DNA of 64,000 nucleotides, from NCBI RefSeq assembly GCF_037975245.1, contig NC_092580.1, forward strand, positions 31,862,001 through 31,926,000, written 5' to 3'. This document shows positions 36,246 through 57,300 of the stretch, piece by piece (positions within the stretch are counted from its first letter, which is position 1; every line of letters starts with the position of its first letter). The notes beneath the pieces were generated by a model. That model was given only the letters and a program-made list of their open reading frames with translations. It did no database searches and was not told where the DNA came from. The position numbers were made by a program, and so were the translations under genes. Source of the stretch: Apostichopus japonicus. Taxonomy: Eukaryota > Echinodermata > Holothuroidea > Aspidochirotida > Stichopodidae.

Positions 36246-39200
36246 TAAGGTATGCCAAGTCATAGTGAAGTTTGGCATCTCCTCACAGTCAAAAATTCAG
36301 TCTCTCTGATCACCGAGATTATTTCCCCGTCACCTTTCTATATACATTTCTTCTAAGAAAGGTTGTTTGATGATATTGTCACAAGAACGTCCGTGGAATT
36401 TGCTGCCAACCCAGTTTGTAGTTGGCAGTCCCTGCTTGACCTATACTTTGGAACCATCTCGTTCTATATTAACATGCTTAGGAAATCATAACACTTTGAC
36501 TTAGACACAATGGTAATCTCATGGATTGTTGTTATTTTCCACAGTTTTGTGCCAGCTTTTCTTGGCATGATTGCCTTCCTGACAGACTTGTCAAAAGTTG
36601 GTAAACAAACTTCTAAGGTATTAATATTTCACAAATCTTGACTATATTACTTTCAAAAAAAGTCTGAAACGATTAAACGAGGTGTTAATGTCATTTTTGA
36701 TAGCTAACTTTCTTTGCCCGAAATTAAGAATTGATGCAGGAATTGTGACGTTGATGTATAAAAGCAAACCGCTTGATATGAAAATACCAAAGCTTGTGTC
36801 AGTGTTAACATCACTGAAAATAAGTCAATTGAAGTGTGTAAGAGATTACAGTAAATGAAGGTATTGTCTCGGTACGAATGGAGAAAAATAACCTGTTTAC
36901 CATCACTGCCGTTTCCAGTATTACCCTTGTTGTCTTTTGTCTCAATTGTACCAATTAAAGTTTTAATTTTTTAAATCAATCTAAGCAGCAGTGATAAAAA
37001 CTGCATATCCAGCTACTCTTCAGTGAAGGTTAATGTATAATAGTAATAAAAACACCTGAATGTGCTAGGATCCTTTTTAGAGGTAAAAATCAAACAAAAC
37101 ACCAAAAAATGAGAGAAAATCATTTGTGCAACAGACAGGTAAAAGAGACTTGTTGATTGGTCCAGGGAGCTGTTAGAGTAGCAGCTCCCTGATTGGTCAA
37201 TTGGAGATATGAATGGAAACTGGTGTAGATGAATATGGTGGAATAGCAGCCCAGGAGAAGAAATTATATGGATGCATACAACTTTAATGTTTCTAGTTAT
37301 TCTCTTCTAGGTTACCTCAGTTGTTATGAGAAGAGATTACGTTTGCTAGGGAGTGTGTGTGGGGGGGGGGGGGGCGTGAGACGTGGAAAAGGGGAGGTCA
37401 CCTGGGCCTCTTCTTTAGAAAATATAATTGGCGTTAGAAATTAGCTTCAAGCACAAGTGAACTTAAAAGAAGGTACAAAGTGGAAGTTTTTTAGCGTGCA
37501 TCATGCTAAAGCAGTCCTCACGTTGTACCGATGTATTTCTTATTCACCCCTATGTCGATATTAATCTTGTCTCTTGGAACTTGTCTTTCGAAAAGTCTTG
37601 GAACTGCCCCTGCTTACCGCCCACCTCCAACACTATAGCTTTGAGGCTTATAATAGCATGCATGCATATACATGCTACATATAAATAAGAGCCTGTTTAC
37701 ATTCGCCAAGGCAAGCGAAAACTGTCAGCATATATTAATCATCTTATTTTACCATCCGTCTTGTCACATAGGCAGTCAATTCTTCTTTAATTTTTCTTTA
37801 TTTCGTATAAGAGATTCATATTCTGTCCCAAAATTTGCCTTATTTCCTTCAAAGTAGCCACAGGTTGATGAAAAGTCCTCTGCAAATCGTTTGGAAATCA
37901 TAAGAGAAATAGTAAATAAGTAAAAACTAAGGTACAAAAATACTGGCATTTGGGATATTAAAGTTTATATTCTGTGGGCTTTGTGAATTTGAAGCTAACA
38001 TGGCAATGTACATCCATCATAAACCAGGAAATAAACTTGTTGATAGAATTTTTTCGCCATCTGATATTTCCACAAGCCGTCATTTACAATATTTCATTTC
38101 TAGAAGTTCACTATATGGAAACGTCAAAAATATTAAAACATTAGTAACAATTTTTCAGCAAAATGATGAATTATTGTTCAGTTAATATATTTACAACTTG
38201 CAACGTAAAGACAAATTCCTTACATGTACTAAGGTGATGCATTCAACTTTTTACTGCAAAAATGATCATTATTTAAACAATTTGCAGCAAAATGATAAAT
38301 TGATCATGTTAGTAATCTGGTCGATTCAACTTTTTTTCAACAAATTGATTAACTTAATCTGGCATCAAAATATCATCATTTTCATTGTTTTGCAGCAAAA
38401 TGATCAATTGTAGCCAACTAACATAGAGTATGTTGGTTTAGATAACATCTCTATACATGGGACGAACATGTTAGTCAATAAAGTGTAGGATACTAAATGT
38501 AAATTTGTACCGATAACTTCGACTGACATTTCCATGACGATTTAGCAGACGATTGCATACTGGTAACGGTACCTTGATTGAAATAATAAAGTGGCACTAA
38601 GCAACTGGCGGGGTTGAAATACTTTTCTCCAGACAACCAATCGTCTGCGTGTAAAACTATCGGTCGGGTTATTCCATTATTGGGGGGAGGCAGGAATGTA
38701 TTTATAAACCTTTTATATCCTCGGATATGTATTACAGGTAAATCAGAAGGACTATTGAATTTATAAATCACTGTTGTAAACGAAGAAGTAATGTTCATTA
38801 AAAAAAAACAATAGTACGCTGATATAGGTATGATAAAGAAACCGCCCTCTAATTATCTTGGAAAACTTGCAGATGAGGGGCGGAGGGTTAATGATTACAC
38901 CGCTTTCCGGTTGACGTAACCCATGTACTATAGAGTACTGTAGTTTAACGAAGCCTCGCGTCAGATCGTTACTCACATAGGCTAGGATCTCAATCCTGTT
39001 TACTGATCAAATTTTTCGAATTTCTAGTTTCGCGGTAGCATATCAATTATGAAAATGGCTGTTCCCCACGTATGTACCTTTTCTCGTTCTCTCCACTACT
39101 TATAGAGACCACTGAATTTCTTCGTAGTTGAAGGTCATCGGTTTTGCCACCCCCCTTACACCCCTCCCCTCCCCTCCCTCCATCCATATCTCCCCAAGTG

Positions 39201-42025
39201 CTGGTAAATTAAAACGATATAAACTGAAGTATTTTACCTCACCCCCCCCTTCCCCCTCCTTCCTCAACCTTATATTTTCTTTCGTTGGGACATCTAATTT
39301 TTTAATTGAAGACTTCATTAAATGTTTATGGGTAATCTGAATTGTCTGGACCCGTCCCGTGAAATGCTTTTTAAATCTTGTAATACGCTATGTATATAGA
39401 TTACATAATGATAATCGAATCAGGTCTGAGCAATTCGAGTTATGTAAGTCCTGATAACCAATGACGTCAACTGAAGACGGCTATCTCCATCATTGTTTAT
39501 AATATCTGATCGTCACGTGATTCTATCCGAAAAAGTTGCTGTGTCACTACACGTAATCCTATCCACCTATTAGGTGTCGTACCCCAATTAATTGCTCCCA
39601 TTGACTTACTCACTAAACTCGTGACTTTCCATGGCTGCTAGAGTATAGATAGTTTCAAGTGATAGCTAATGGCGTGGGCTATCATACCATGCACATTCAA
39701 CGTTTGCCAACCATGGCCATTTAGATTTTGAGCTAGAAGAGCTCAAAGTTTATCATAGTGCTCCCCCACCTAATTGCCTGCTCTCGCTACGAAAATCTTC
39801 CTGTTTCACCCAGGATTTTCTAAAATGTCTTAAATCACCTTTAATCCTCCGGAGTTTTATACCATCGGTATAGTTTATTTCATCCTCTGCAACATCCAAG
39901 CAAAAATTACTCACAAATTACTCAAAAATGCCAAAACAATCACTACAAGTAGCCTCACTTTAGACCTATATTCCGACAATGGTTAACCTTTCAGGCGGGC
40001 GTACTCTCACCTAATTTTGGTACCGTACCAGTAGGTAACACTCTTAACCATTGACTCGAAACACCACCCTAGAAATCCATCCTACGTCATTCACGAAGGA
40101 AAAGGTCACGTTGACGTCACAGCACGCAGGAACCCGTCTACTTATTGTCATGCATGTAAACACTGGAGAATGTAAACTCACTTATGTAAACTGGACCAGA
40201 TAATAGTTTGAACTCCGCCCAAATAATCTTTTGCTCGTTAAGTCATCAGAATTATATAGTTACCAGTTACAAGGGCGGTTTAGTACCCATTATTTGTGAC
40301 CAAAGTGGTTATCTGAAAGGCTCTACCGCAAGAGAAGGGTTAGTGGGGTAACAGTCAAGTCCTCGTGACCCACGTTCTGCAAGGTAGACTAGATCGCCCA
40401 CAAATGTAATCCTCGAGGATTTTCAAAAAGCATCCGAAGTTGCAAATTTTTAAAACAAAAAAAGGATGGGAATGAGTGCAAAAATTCAAACGTAATAAAT
40501 CATGGAAGAGATAACAAGAGAAGCCATTTTCCACATATTCAACCGTTTCCAACAATTTCCATGCAATTTCCAAGGGGACTCAATTGGAGCTCAGGGTACT
40601 TTGGTTCCACCCCCCAGAAGTGGAACCATGGACACTGGGAGCATGCGTACCAAGGAAATCTAGACAATTAGACAAAACAAAGTTTGCATGTATAGGTTTG
40701 TATATAGCGCTAAATGCTTGTATATGTGATAATAATAAACAAATCGAACATATCTATATTTAGAGTTAATTCCCAGTTCCTCTCCCTATAATAAATGCGG
40801 TTACAGTCTTTTGAGCAATGTTATGACATCATTCTGTTGACGTTTATAAACGACAATGAAACTGAAATGTCCGGATAAATTCTTTCAAGTGTACCAGGAT
40901 TTGCAACCTACACAACAATAAGGGGATTCTAACTAATCATCATATATTGTCAAAATCGCTTACGGTATAAAATAGTTTGCTTATTTATTTCACCTCTTTG
41001 TTTTGGAATTATTGCCTACGCATTTGTGCATGTAAAACATTACAGGCAAATGCAAATATTGCAACTTCCATTTTGAAAAGGATATCATGTGGGCTAGTTG
41101 TTGTGAAAGAAATTGTTCGAACTTTTAATATCGAACCAGGATACCCGTCTTTGTATCCTGCTATACGTTAACTCGTGGGTGCTGCTGTGCGGAGGGACTT
41201 TCCATAATTTTACGTGGGGTGTTTTCTTACGTGTTATCGAGTTTAAGACAATATTCATGTTTTGTTTGCACTTTTCCCCTTCAGGATAATGTCATTTAAC
41301 TTTCAATGTCAAGTACTCCAGCCTGAGCGAGTATATAGTGTTATTTCATATCCATACATATAATGTATAGGGAGATGACATATTGTACTTCACCCCACAT
41401 CAGAAATGTGAGCGCGTGTGTGTTTGAGTGACGTCGTAGGTCAAAAGTCAAGAACCTAAAAATTTGTGGTTTTTTAGTCATTTTCTGCTTGTCAACATGT
41501 AGGGAAAAGGCATTAAACCACACGATATGTAGAGAATGATGAGACGGATTTTTAAAATAGCAGAGAGTTAGGTGTTTAGGGTCGGAATCAAAGGTCAATT
41601 GAGGTCGAAAAGTCAATTTGGCCTAAATTGTGCGGGACAGTATGTCTTGAACTCCTCCTACACGTAAGTCCGTTTAAGTTCAAACTAACTGTGTGACCAA
41701 ATGGCATACTTTTATAGGTTAGCAAAATTAGGATGCCTCTTGTTACTATACTTTTGGTGGTCCTCGCGGACTAATTGAACACAGCATCTGAAAATTTAAT
41801 TGACATACGGTATATTTATGTGTGTAAGTAACACCTACCAACACCAGCCTATGGAATCCAAAAGCCTTTACCGTTCAGTCAAACTTCCATTGCCTCCCCT
41901 AAAAATGTCAGTGATCCAACTCATGCAGCAGTATAGTCCAGCCTTGTTGCTGTCATGTTTTAGACCCACCGTATTCCAACATTGGTGTACCCCCATTTTA
42001 CCTCATCATCTTGCTGCGGACCCTC
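36246..42025. other. No gene seen; two CRE palindromes
   Basis: Holds a G run at about 37361-37373, the degenerate repeat at 38.15 kb, and TGACGTCA at 39462-39469 and 40112-40119. Composition shifts to more CpG from about 38.5 kb onward. Confidence 0.5.
38150..38412. repeat. Degenerate tandem repeat of about 107-125 bp
   Basis: CAGCAAAATGAT(G/A/C)AATTG-like motifs recur near 38157, 38286 and 38393. The last two units also share ATTCAACTTTTT (38240, 38325). Old and diverged. Confidence 0.55.
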
Positions 42026-42300
42026 CAGTGGCGGCTGCTGTGGCTTGGGGATAGGGTAATAAGTATTCCCCCCCCCCCCCCCTTTGAGAAACTTTTCTTT
42101 GAATAAGGGTGCTTAGTAGCCTAATGGTGTTATATTTTGCAACTTATTAAGACTTTCATGTGCAAGATTTTTCCACAATTTTTTTCTCACAAGTATCGGC
42201 AAAATCTTTATTCACCCGCCAAACTTTCCGCAACCCTCCATATTGGGGGGGGGCTACCATTAAAAGATTCGCTCCACCCCATCAATTTGAATACCAGGGG
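42026..42300 (+). mobile_element. MITE-like repeat, second copy of the 10.5-kb family (right end unclear)
   Basis: It starts with CAGTGGCGGCTGC. The interior AAGGGTGCTTAG...TATATTTTGCAACTT (42104-42150) is homologous to 10604-10650. It contains a C14 run near 42069 and a G9 run near 42245. The right boundary is not found. A GCACGCCACTG end at 42709-42719 has no matching target duplication with 42026, so it is probably a separate fragment. Confidence 0.5.
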
Positions 42301-42719
42301 TGAGTCAGTAGTGTACTCATTATATAAAGAAGGGGAATGAGTCTGCATGAGAGAAACCTAATGCGCAGGCCATTGTTTATAAGGGAGGGGTGTGGCCCTG
42401 GGGTCGTTACAGCCAACTCCCTTCTCGGTGGGTCTGGAGGTTCTCCGCAAGACAAGGATACAAATTTAAGACGTTAAAAATAGTGCATTCTGAGGCATCG
42501 TCAGACAATAAATTAGGTCTATAATTAGGCAACGTTGTGCCACTAACCGCATCTGAACTTTTGTGTGAGGTTGAAAGGGGGACGTGGCAGAGAACACCGC
42601 ACACACATCCCTTGATTCGCGCATCAGAGAGACCTGAGCTCGTCGGAGGAGTGGTCCAAGTTCTTCCTCGACAGAATGTCAAAAGTCCCCGATTGAACAT
42701 TTTCCCACGCACGCCACTG

Positions 42720-43900
42720 TCTACAATATAGGTCTAGATCAAACACGGATACGAGGCCCGCCCTCAGAAGTCAACCCGGTGCGACTGTGCACACGTTTTT
42801 AAGTGTTAACGGAAAACACCCACTCTGAAAATAGTGACTGGTATCGATCGATGCAATTCCTATATCTCACACAAGTTTACAAACATTGCATTGCGCAATA
42901 AGGCACTCGATATTGCGCAATAGAAGGTAGCGCGAAATAGTGTTTCATTCGATTGCGGAACCAGTATAATTTCGTTTTCCCAGCAAGTTGGAGTAAGCGA
43001 GAATGTGAAGTGCAATCAGTTTTGCAACTCTCCACTTCGTCGGAAAGAAAGTCGGTCACAATAAGGCTACTACGTCATACAGCTGTCGCAGTCACCCCTT
43101 CCATAACCCAGCCTAATCCCGTCCGGGGAAACATTATCATCCAGACGACTCTAAAGCACGCCATCATATTTCTGTCGCCGTAACTGGCTCGAATTTCGCC
43201 GACCGTGTACGTGACTACGTCCTTGATAAGGACGTCGCCATAGCAACCACTGCCAGTTTTCCAGACAGAACCGTACAACAAAACCGTTATGTGATGGCGA
43301 TCGAACGACAAGGTCAGCTTTGATATTTGTATCGCCGTCGCTCGATGGAGGGACAACGTCATTTCTCTGTTCTCTTGTCGTCGTTTGTGTATACATACCG
43401 TATAGCCCGCGGTAGAACAGATAGCGGACAGTCACCTTTGGTCCAATTCTTGTGTTATTGTTTGATGTTACCGCGAGAACATAAATTCTTTTTGTCACTT
43501 TGCGGTCTAAATGTCAGTGACGTGAGGCAGCACGTCGCTGACCACATTATAATGAAGAAGTTGTTCCCTGATTATAATAGAGAATGAAGAGGTTGTTCCC
43601 TGATATAATAGAGAATTTAGACGAACACGTCACCGCCGTCATGGTACTGTCTAAGAGTATATACACTTGCCTTGTTTTATAATCAGGGAGAAATTGCTCC
43701 ACTCCTTGTATATATAGTGATAAAGAAAATAATGCCACAACTGTTATACTCATCATATGTGGTATGTACTGCGACCATGGCAACCCGGCGTTAAGGTAAG
43801 GTGTGTTAGAAGCACATTGACTGACTTGAGACACGTCAAAACTATATTGTTGACGGACCCAAAATGGCGCCGCTCTAAATAAAGTCAGTGAGAGCGGGAC
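42720..43900. promoter_or_regulatory. CpG-dense patch, possible regulatory or promoter region
   Basis: CpG is unusually frequent, strongest at about 43140-43400, against a CpG-poor window. It includes a perfect inverted repeat (ACGTCCTT, GAT, AAGGACGT at 43217-43235) and, at 43861-43871, AAAATGGCGCC, which resembles a YY1-type promoter motif. No TATA box or exon is tied to it, so the regulatory role is inference. Confidence 0.3.
43550..43617. repeat. Short tandem duplication, about 33 bp
   Basis: AATGAAGAAGTTGTTCCCTG then ATTATAATAGAG is repeated at once as AATGAAGAGGTTGTTCCCTG then ATATAATAGAG. Confidence 0.9.
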
Positions 43901-46539
43901 TCAACCATTCCATAGTTAATGAGACTGATTAGTCCCCAACTGGACTCACCTTCAAATTTGTCTGACCAGTTTTCCATCTAGGGGACACAAGGGATAAAAA
44001 ATATAAAAAAATTGCGGAGGACCTGACATTGTTATCTGAAATAAATATCTGAATTTGATTCAGTGTTACACGGATGCGTGCTCCATTTATCCCGCCCCCC
44101 CCCCTCCCTCCATACACACGAATCCCGACTGCAAGGCCCAGGTTAGCATGTATGGGTCTCTATTGTATCCGTTAATGTGCTCTAAAATCGATATAACCTG
44201 TTTTGTGGACTGGAGGCGCTCATTTTCCATCTTTATTCGGCTATTGCAATATTGTCCATGTGGTTTGACGACAAAGAGATCTCCCCCACCCCTTCGCTCC
44301 CCATTGTTTACACCCCCACTGTTCGTAGAGGAAATCTCGTCTTTTAAGTGCAGGCTATTAAATTACAATCGCGTCAGTATATGTATTACGAACATATAAG
44401 TTTCCCAAAACCCAATTGGCGAACCTTCAACATCATTTCGGTAAACATTATTTAGGCTATGGCATCGAAAGGTGTTCACCAAACGTGAGCATAAAACATT
44501 AAAATATTCAATAAGCATTTATTTGATAAGTGGTCTGTTCAGAATTTTATATCAAAGCTGAAGATCGATCAATATGAAGCTTTTTATGAATGAGGAAAAT
44601 TATATCTGAAAAGAGACACGTGCGCTTTTGCCGTTGGTTACAGCTTACAGGGTCAGTGTTTGACCAAAAAAAAAAAAAAAACGTGAATAAGCATGCCAGT
44701 AGATCTTTAAAGTTGCATCAAAGATAACATTATTCTAGAGAACAAATTAAGGAAAGAATATTAGCCACGCCGGATAATCCACAACCAGCAATATACTTCT
44801 AACGGTATAGTGATGTCTGTGCGACGCATAATTACGATCGCAGAACCGTACATCATAAAATCGAGTTAATATGCTTTGCTCTATCTCTCTATCAGTGTTG
44901 CTTACTTGTTTTCTTACAACCTGAATTAATGCCCATACTTTTGCGTGTACCAGTAACGTGAAGGTTAAGCTATATACACCACAGGCCTACGGTGTTCAAG
45001 TGGGCGATTCTTGTGAAATTCGTGTCTTCTATCATTCCAGTCGAAACCGACTTCGCAATCGCCTTAAGCCTCATTCAGATAAAATTGTGATGTTGCGAAC
45101 GGCAAAATTATATGGGAATCATCTTCCTACGCCATCAATGATCATCCTCCCTTGCATGCGCCAACCAGCGTAAACCGTTCGTACATGCATCATCATACAC
45201 CTACTCCCTAAATTGGTAACCTTGTCAACTACTCCGTACTCCTGCTGTGTTGTTAAATCGTCGGAGCTTTTTACGGTTTCCCGTAACCGCTTCTGCCAAC
45301 AAATCGTATATAATATCAGCGCTGCCATAGCAGCAGTGCATATAGTCAGACGACCGTGTAGATCGAGATCAAAGTCACCTTCTACGTATTTTGTCATTTG
45401 CATAATTTATTAATTTACTCTCATCAGCCGTTCTCTTGTCCCGTCGTCTTCGGCAAAGATATGAAAGGCTCATGCAGACGGGAGCTATGGCGATTTTTTT
45501 TTTATATATTTTTTTTATTGTATGTCTTGATAATAAACTATGGACGATCACTGGGCGTCAAAACCCAACTTCGGAATTCCAGCTATGATGACCCCTCGCT
45601 AGAGTGACCTTCAGTAAACGAAATATACAATTGCCATTGAGCGTCAATGGAGTTCAAGTTTGGCATGCATCCAAAAACAGTTGTACTCGATTCTCGTTGC
45701 AGGGATCGCGCGAAGGGCTGTATGTAAATATTGTCGTCTGCTACGTTACGACCAAAAAACATGCGAAACTATTGTGTAGGCGTACTCAGAAATGCACTCC
45801 CTGGGATTTTTGTTTAGGATGCATATATATAAAATACATATGTAAGTATGATGTTATCTACAGAGGGGAGTCGAAATTAATAATGATGCTTTATGAAATT
45901 ATGACATTTTTGTTGTCTTTCTTCATTTTGTCGCAATTAATTTGTTTATCGGAAACGGACGTTTTACATAGTGAACCTAATAACGGAGCGTTTTGCGCAT
46001 GTCTGGCAATGGTTATTTTTAGCTGTCGTTTGTAAATATACGTGAGTGCATTTGCGTCACTACGATTCTTATCCTCACATTATGTTGGCTCAAATGCGGT
46101 TGCCATGGGAAACGGGCTTAACTGAACATACATCAAAAGGTGCCTCAGAGGGCTGCACCGTCAAAATGCAAGTTCAAGTTTTCCAGCAAGATCGTTAATG
46201 GAAATATTTTTGGTGCATGTTTTGTGCATGTTAGATGATGTGTTGGAGTAGATTTCATTGGAGTGTGACTAAATAATTGTCTCGCTTGTAGTTGATAGTT
46301 GTTCGACTTGAGTCGGCGGCGATTCGGTCTTCGCTGAATTTCTCTCATGACAAAACATTGAAATTATGCCACAAATGCTCAGACTGATGCGTTAAATTTC
46401 TGTTCTGTATGCGTATATGCATATTTACATTAACTCTGTCCGTAAGGGACATCACGTCACGTGGCTTATTTCATCTCATTTCCTTGTCGTTCAATGGTAT
46501 GTCTAGTAGACTGTGCGCCGTCTGAAACCAAGGACGCGT
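43901..46539. other. No gene seen
   Basis: Moderately CpG-containing DNA with several chance-size frames (up to 143 codons at 45604-46035, without a recognised family). No supported exon. Confidence 0.5.
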
Positions 46540-46850
46540 GCATCACGGTGGGGGGGGGGGCAACGGGGGCGATCATGGGTTCGTAGTGCGGGGGCAAGGG
46601 GGGATGTGTCCCCACTAAAGGTGGCAGGAGGTTTCTTTCCTCTAAACACTTGAGCTAAAAGTTGATTAATTCACCATAAATTCAATATTTTAATTGAAAT
46701 AAAGAATACGAAAGTGCTTAATTGCAAGAGCTTCCAGGGAATTCGTTCTCGGACCCCTACCGGGGCTTCGCACCTGGACCCCACGCTGCCCGTGCACGAG
46801 CTACACAAGATTCAGCCCACCAACATATTTCGCCCCCCCCCCCTCCCTTG
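46540..46850. repeat. Probable old non-autonomous repeat with G-rich/C-rich ends
   Basis: The segment opens with a G run after CACGGTGG and closes with a C run before CTCCCTTG, so the ends are roughly inverted. The interior holds CTACCGGGGCTTCGCACCTG, a style common in dispersed invertebrate repeats. The boundaries are uncertain and no target duplication was identified. Confidence 0.3.

Positions 46851-54310
<7,460 letters not shown>

Positions 54311-54364
<54 letters not shown>
54311..54364. repeat. (AT)n microsatellite, about 27 copies
   Basis: Uninterrupted AT repeat followed by GTATTAG. Confidence 0.98.
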
Positions 54365-54368
<4 letters not shown>

Positions 54369-57300
54369 TAGAGTTACTACTATAGTTCTAACAAAAATGG
54401 CATATTTCATCATGATACATGAACAACACACAACATGTAGAACAAATTTACAGCCGCTCTTTGATTTATTCGGTTAGTAACTCGTCGTTATAATTAACAG
54501 TAGTTCGTTAGTATAGCTGTCTGGCTGCAGAAAGCTCATTTCCTTACATTGGTGAGTTATTTGAGCATTACTACCGTGACTAGGTCAGAATGGTGCAAAG
54601 GCGCCATGTACTGCAATATAGCTAACTACAGCATGATATTCAAACTGTTCCCATTAATCTCGTCCTATATAACTTCCTGAAGTGAGACCATGCAGGGAGC
54701 ATGACATCTGCGTGTATGGTCAGACAATCGGCCGATTGCCGATTGCGGCATTTGACTTTGTGTTTCCTTCGGTCGAAATGCGCCACGCGATATCGTAGGT
54801 CGTCGTGGACAATTGATGGAAAATTCAGCCCACGTGACAATTTTCCCATGCAAACAAAGATAAAGTTAGGAAATTTGAAATTAAAATGTTTGGTCCATAG
54901 ATCAAACGGTAACCTCGGACCTCGGACGGGATGGACTTTTTTCTTAAAACTAAATGATTCAAATCGTTTTGGTATCATTTCCTATTACATGCAGACATGT
55001 CTCTAACCTTCACAGCAAATATTTCTGACTTTGTGAATTTTCTTAAAGAAAAGTCACCCCATGCAGGTTCAGATAGACCATACATGCGCACGAAAACAAG
55101 CCACAATATATAAGTTATCTACTGTCACGTGCTATTTTGTCACATGGGCCAATATATTGTGGAAGGCGACGAAGTGTCCAATGGAGACTCCCATATAGAC
55201 CAGCTAGGCTGTGATCACTGTGAACAATTAGCAAGATATGCCATATAGGCATATATGATAGGTTATATCATGGAGCTATAAACATCTGTTTATAGCTCCA
55301 TGGTCATATCAAGCTATCAATACCAATGTCAATTTATATTAGTAAAGCCGTGTACACAAATGGAGCAGGTAGTTGTGTGTGAAAATCACGCGTTTGAAGA
55401 GTGACTCTATACCGGTCGTGTCTATTGTAAGGCTACATCCGGTCTGGGCTATTGAAAATAAACTATAGTGCAGTTTATTTCAGTTTGCTCTTTGGGGCAG
55501 CAGATTTCCAGATAATTGGTGCCGACAATTCTGGGACGATATATATGATTGTCCCGCGTGGTCACAGATAAGACAGATTTTAAAGTGTTGTCTAGGCAGC
55601 CGAGTCCAACAGGAAAGGGATTAATATGTCCATGAATAAGCCGCACGCAATTATGTTTCCCGACATTAGGCCACATCACAAGAGGTAACCTACACTTGCA
55701 TACAGTGACTTTATCCTACACTGATGATGCACTCCCCGATAAACGTCGTGTTAGCATTCATGAACTCAGATGCGGATCAACATGCACACACCAGTCGGGT
55801 CCAGGGGGGTGTTGGCCTTTAATCCTCACACAAAAGTTACTAGCACAACCTAGCCTGTAGACCTAATTAGACCTTTATATACACTAGAATCTAAAATATA
55901 CGTCTCAGGGTTTACCATTTCACGTCTAAAAGTTATTTTTTATTTCTGGCGGATGGCTCCTAGAACCCCCCCCCCCCCTTTAAAAACATGCGAGTTAGTT
56001 GCAGCGACATCAGGACCGCACCCACTCTTTTTAAATCAGGGATTTGCTATGTCCTAACAAATTGCCTGATCTAAAGCACCTCTGTCCACCATGCGCTCAG
56101 AGCCTGATAATTTCAAAGGCATTCACTTCCCAGGGCCCTCTCAGAATTTGTAAGTTCAATAAAGTTATATGAAGAATTTTCCATTGATTTATCCCCCTAA
56201 AACATCAAAAAGACAACAATCTATTTGAGAAAATAAACAGCTAATATTTAGCAATCGATTAATTCTTTTGTTGATGTTCTATTGAAAGGTCATTATGAAA
56301 GCTATTATTTGCTCATAATTTCTATAAAAAGAAAACGCCGATGTCAAATTGTTCTATTAAAAGAATATCAATCGTCCAATACAAAAAAAATATTTTAGTC
56401 CGCTGGGTATAATTGCGTTTTGTTTATCTTATTAATATAAGTTTGCTATTTAAGGAAATATTGGCTTCTGCCGCTGAGCGTCGCCTTAAATATCAATCTG
56501 CCCAACGCCCACAACTGGTATACCCTGCTTGTATTAGTTATTTATAACTGACCCTCAGAGTTAGAACAATATCTACGAAATAACAGCGAAAGTGCGGTTG
56601 TCTATATCACACACAATATACAGTCGAAGCGCATTTTCGTGACTCGGAAAACTAAATGCCATTCTTCAGACACAGCCCACTGAACCGCATATATTATACG
56701 GCATTACAGATACTGCAAACGTAGTATTAGCATAATTATGTTTCTGTTTTTGATGTTGTCTATAAAGTTAACCTGAAAACTGTCTTGTTTTGTCGTTTGT
56801 TTGTTTGTCTTTCTATGGTCTTGTGTTTTTCTCATCCTAAAAGCTCATCTGTGTAGCCGCCAAAACTTTAGCGTTGTAAAAACTTGCTCAGTGCATGCAT
56901 ACGGCCGCATGTCAATACGAAATCCGTATGTTTATATTTAATGCGAACTGCGACGACTCAAGCAACTATGACGTCACACATGTATCACCGGCTTGACAGA
57001 CGGAATATTTCATATCATCGCGTTATTAAATGCCTATTTCATGCAACCTCGTGAGGGACCAATCAGCTTGCGTTTTAATATCGCTCGGTGTTTATTAAGT
57101 GGCACGTCCTTCTGGTCTGGAATCAGGTCAAGTTTTGATTTCTATACATCTCCCCGGGGCAAATTGACCAGCCAAATAGAGACCAAAATAAAATCCGTGA
57201 GCACGTTCACAAAGCTTACCATCTTTTTAAATTTTGGTAGAGAGTGGTCAGTTGAGTTCAAGGATAAAAATTCCATCCATGCTATGGCGAAAGAATTTGA

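Noticed and set aside
42026-42719. A single DNA transposon bounded by CAGTGGCG and CGCCACTG
   Set aside because: The flanking 8-mers (GGACCCTC and TCTACAAT) do not match, and internal homology indicates separate fragments.
45119-45403. 94-codon minus-strand frame with a hydrophobic stretch
   Set aside because: A single possible membrane segment is not enough; no donor or acceptor at useful positions and no family match.
45604-46035. 143-codon plus-strand frame
   Set aside because: Longest non-repeat frame outside the PIM exon and 1449-1880, but it lacks recognisable domains; it is likely chance in an AT-rich, stop-poor stretch.
55269-55302. MicroRNA precursor
   Set aside because: The arms are only 16 bp and the loop 2 bases, too short for Dicer-type processing.
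55449-55679. 76-codon minus-strand frame with mixed composition
   Set aside because: No recognised family, no codon evidence and no splice sites; chance size.
55721-55751. CTGATGATG...AAACGTC resembling a hammerhead
   Set aside because: GAAA is missing and stem II cannot form.
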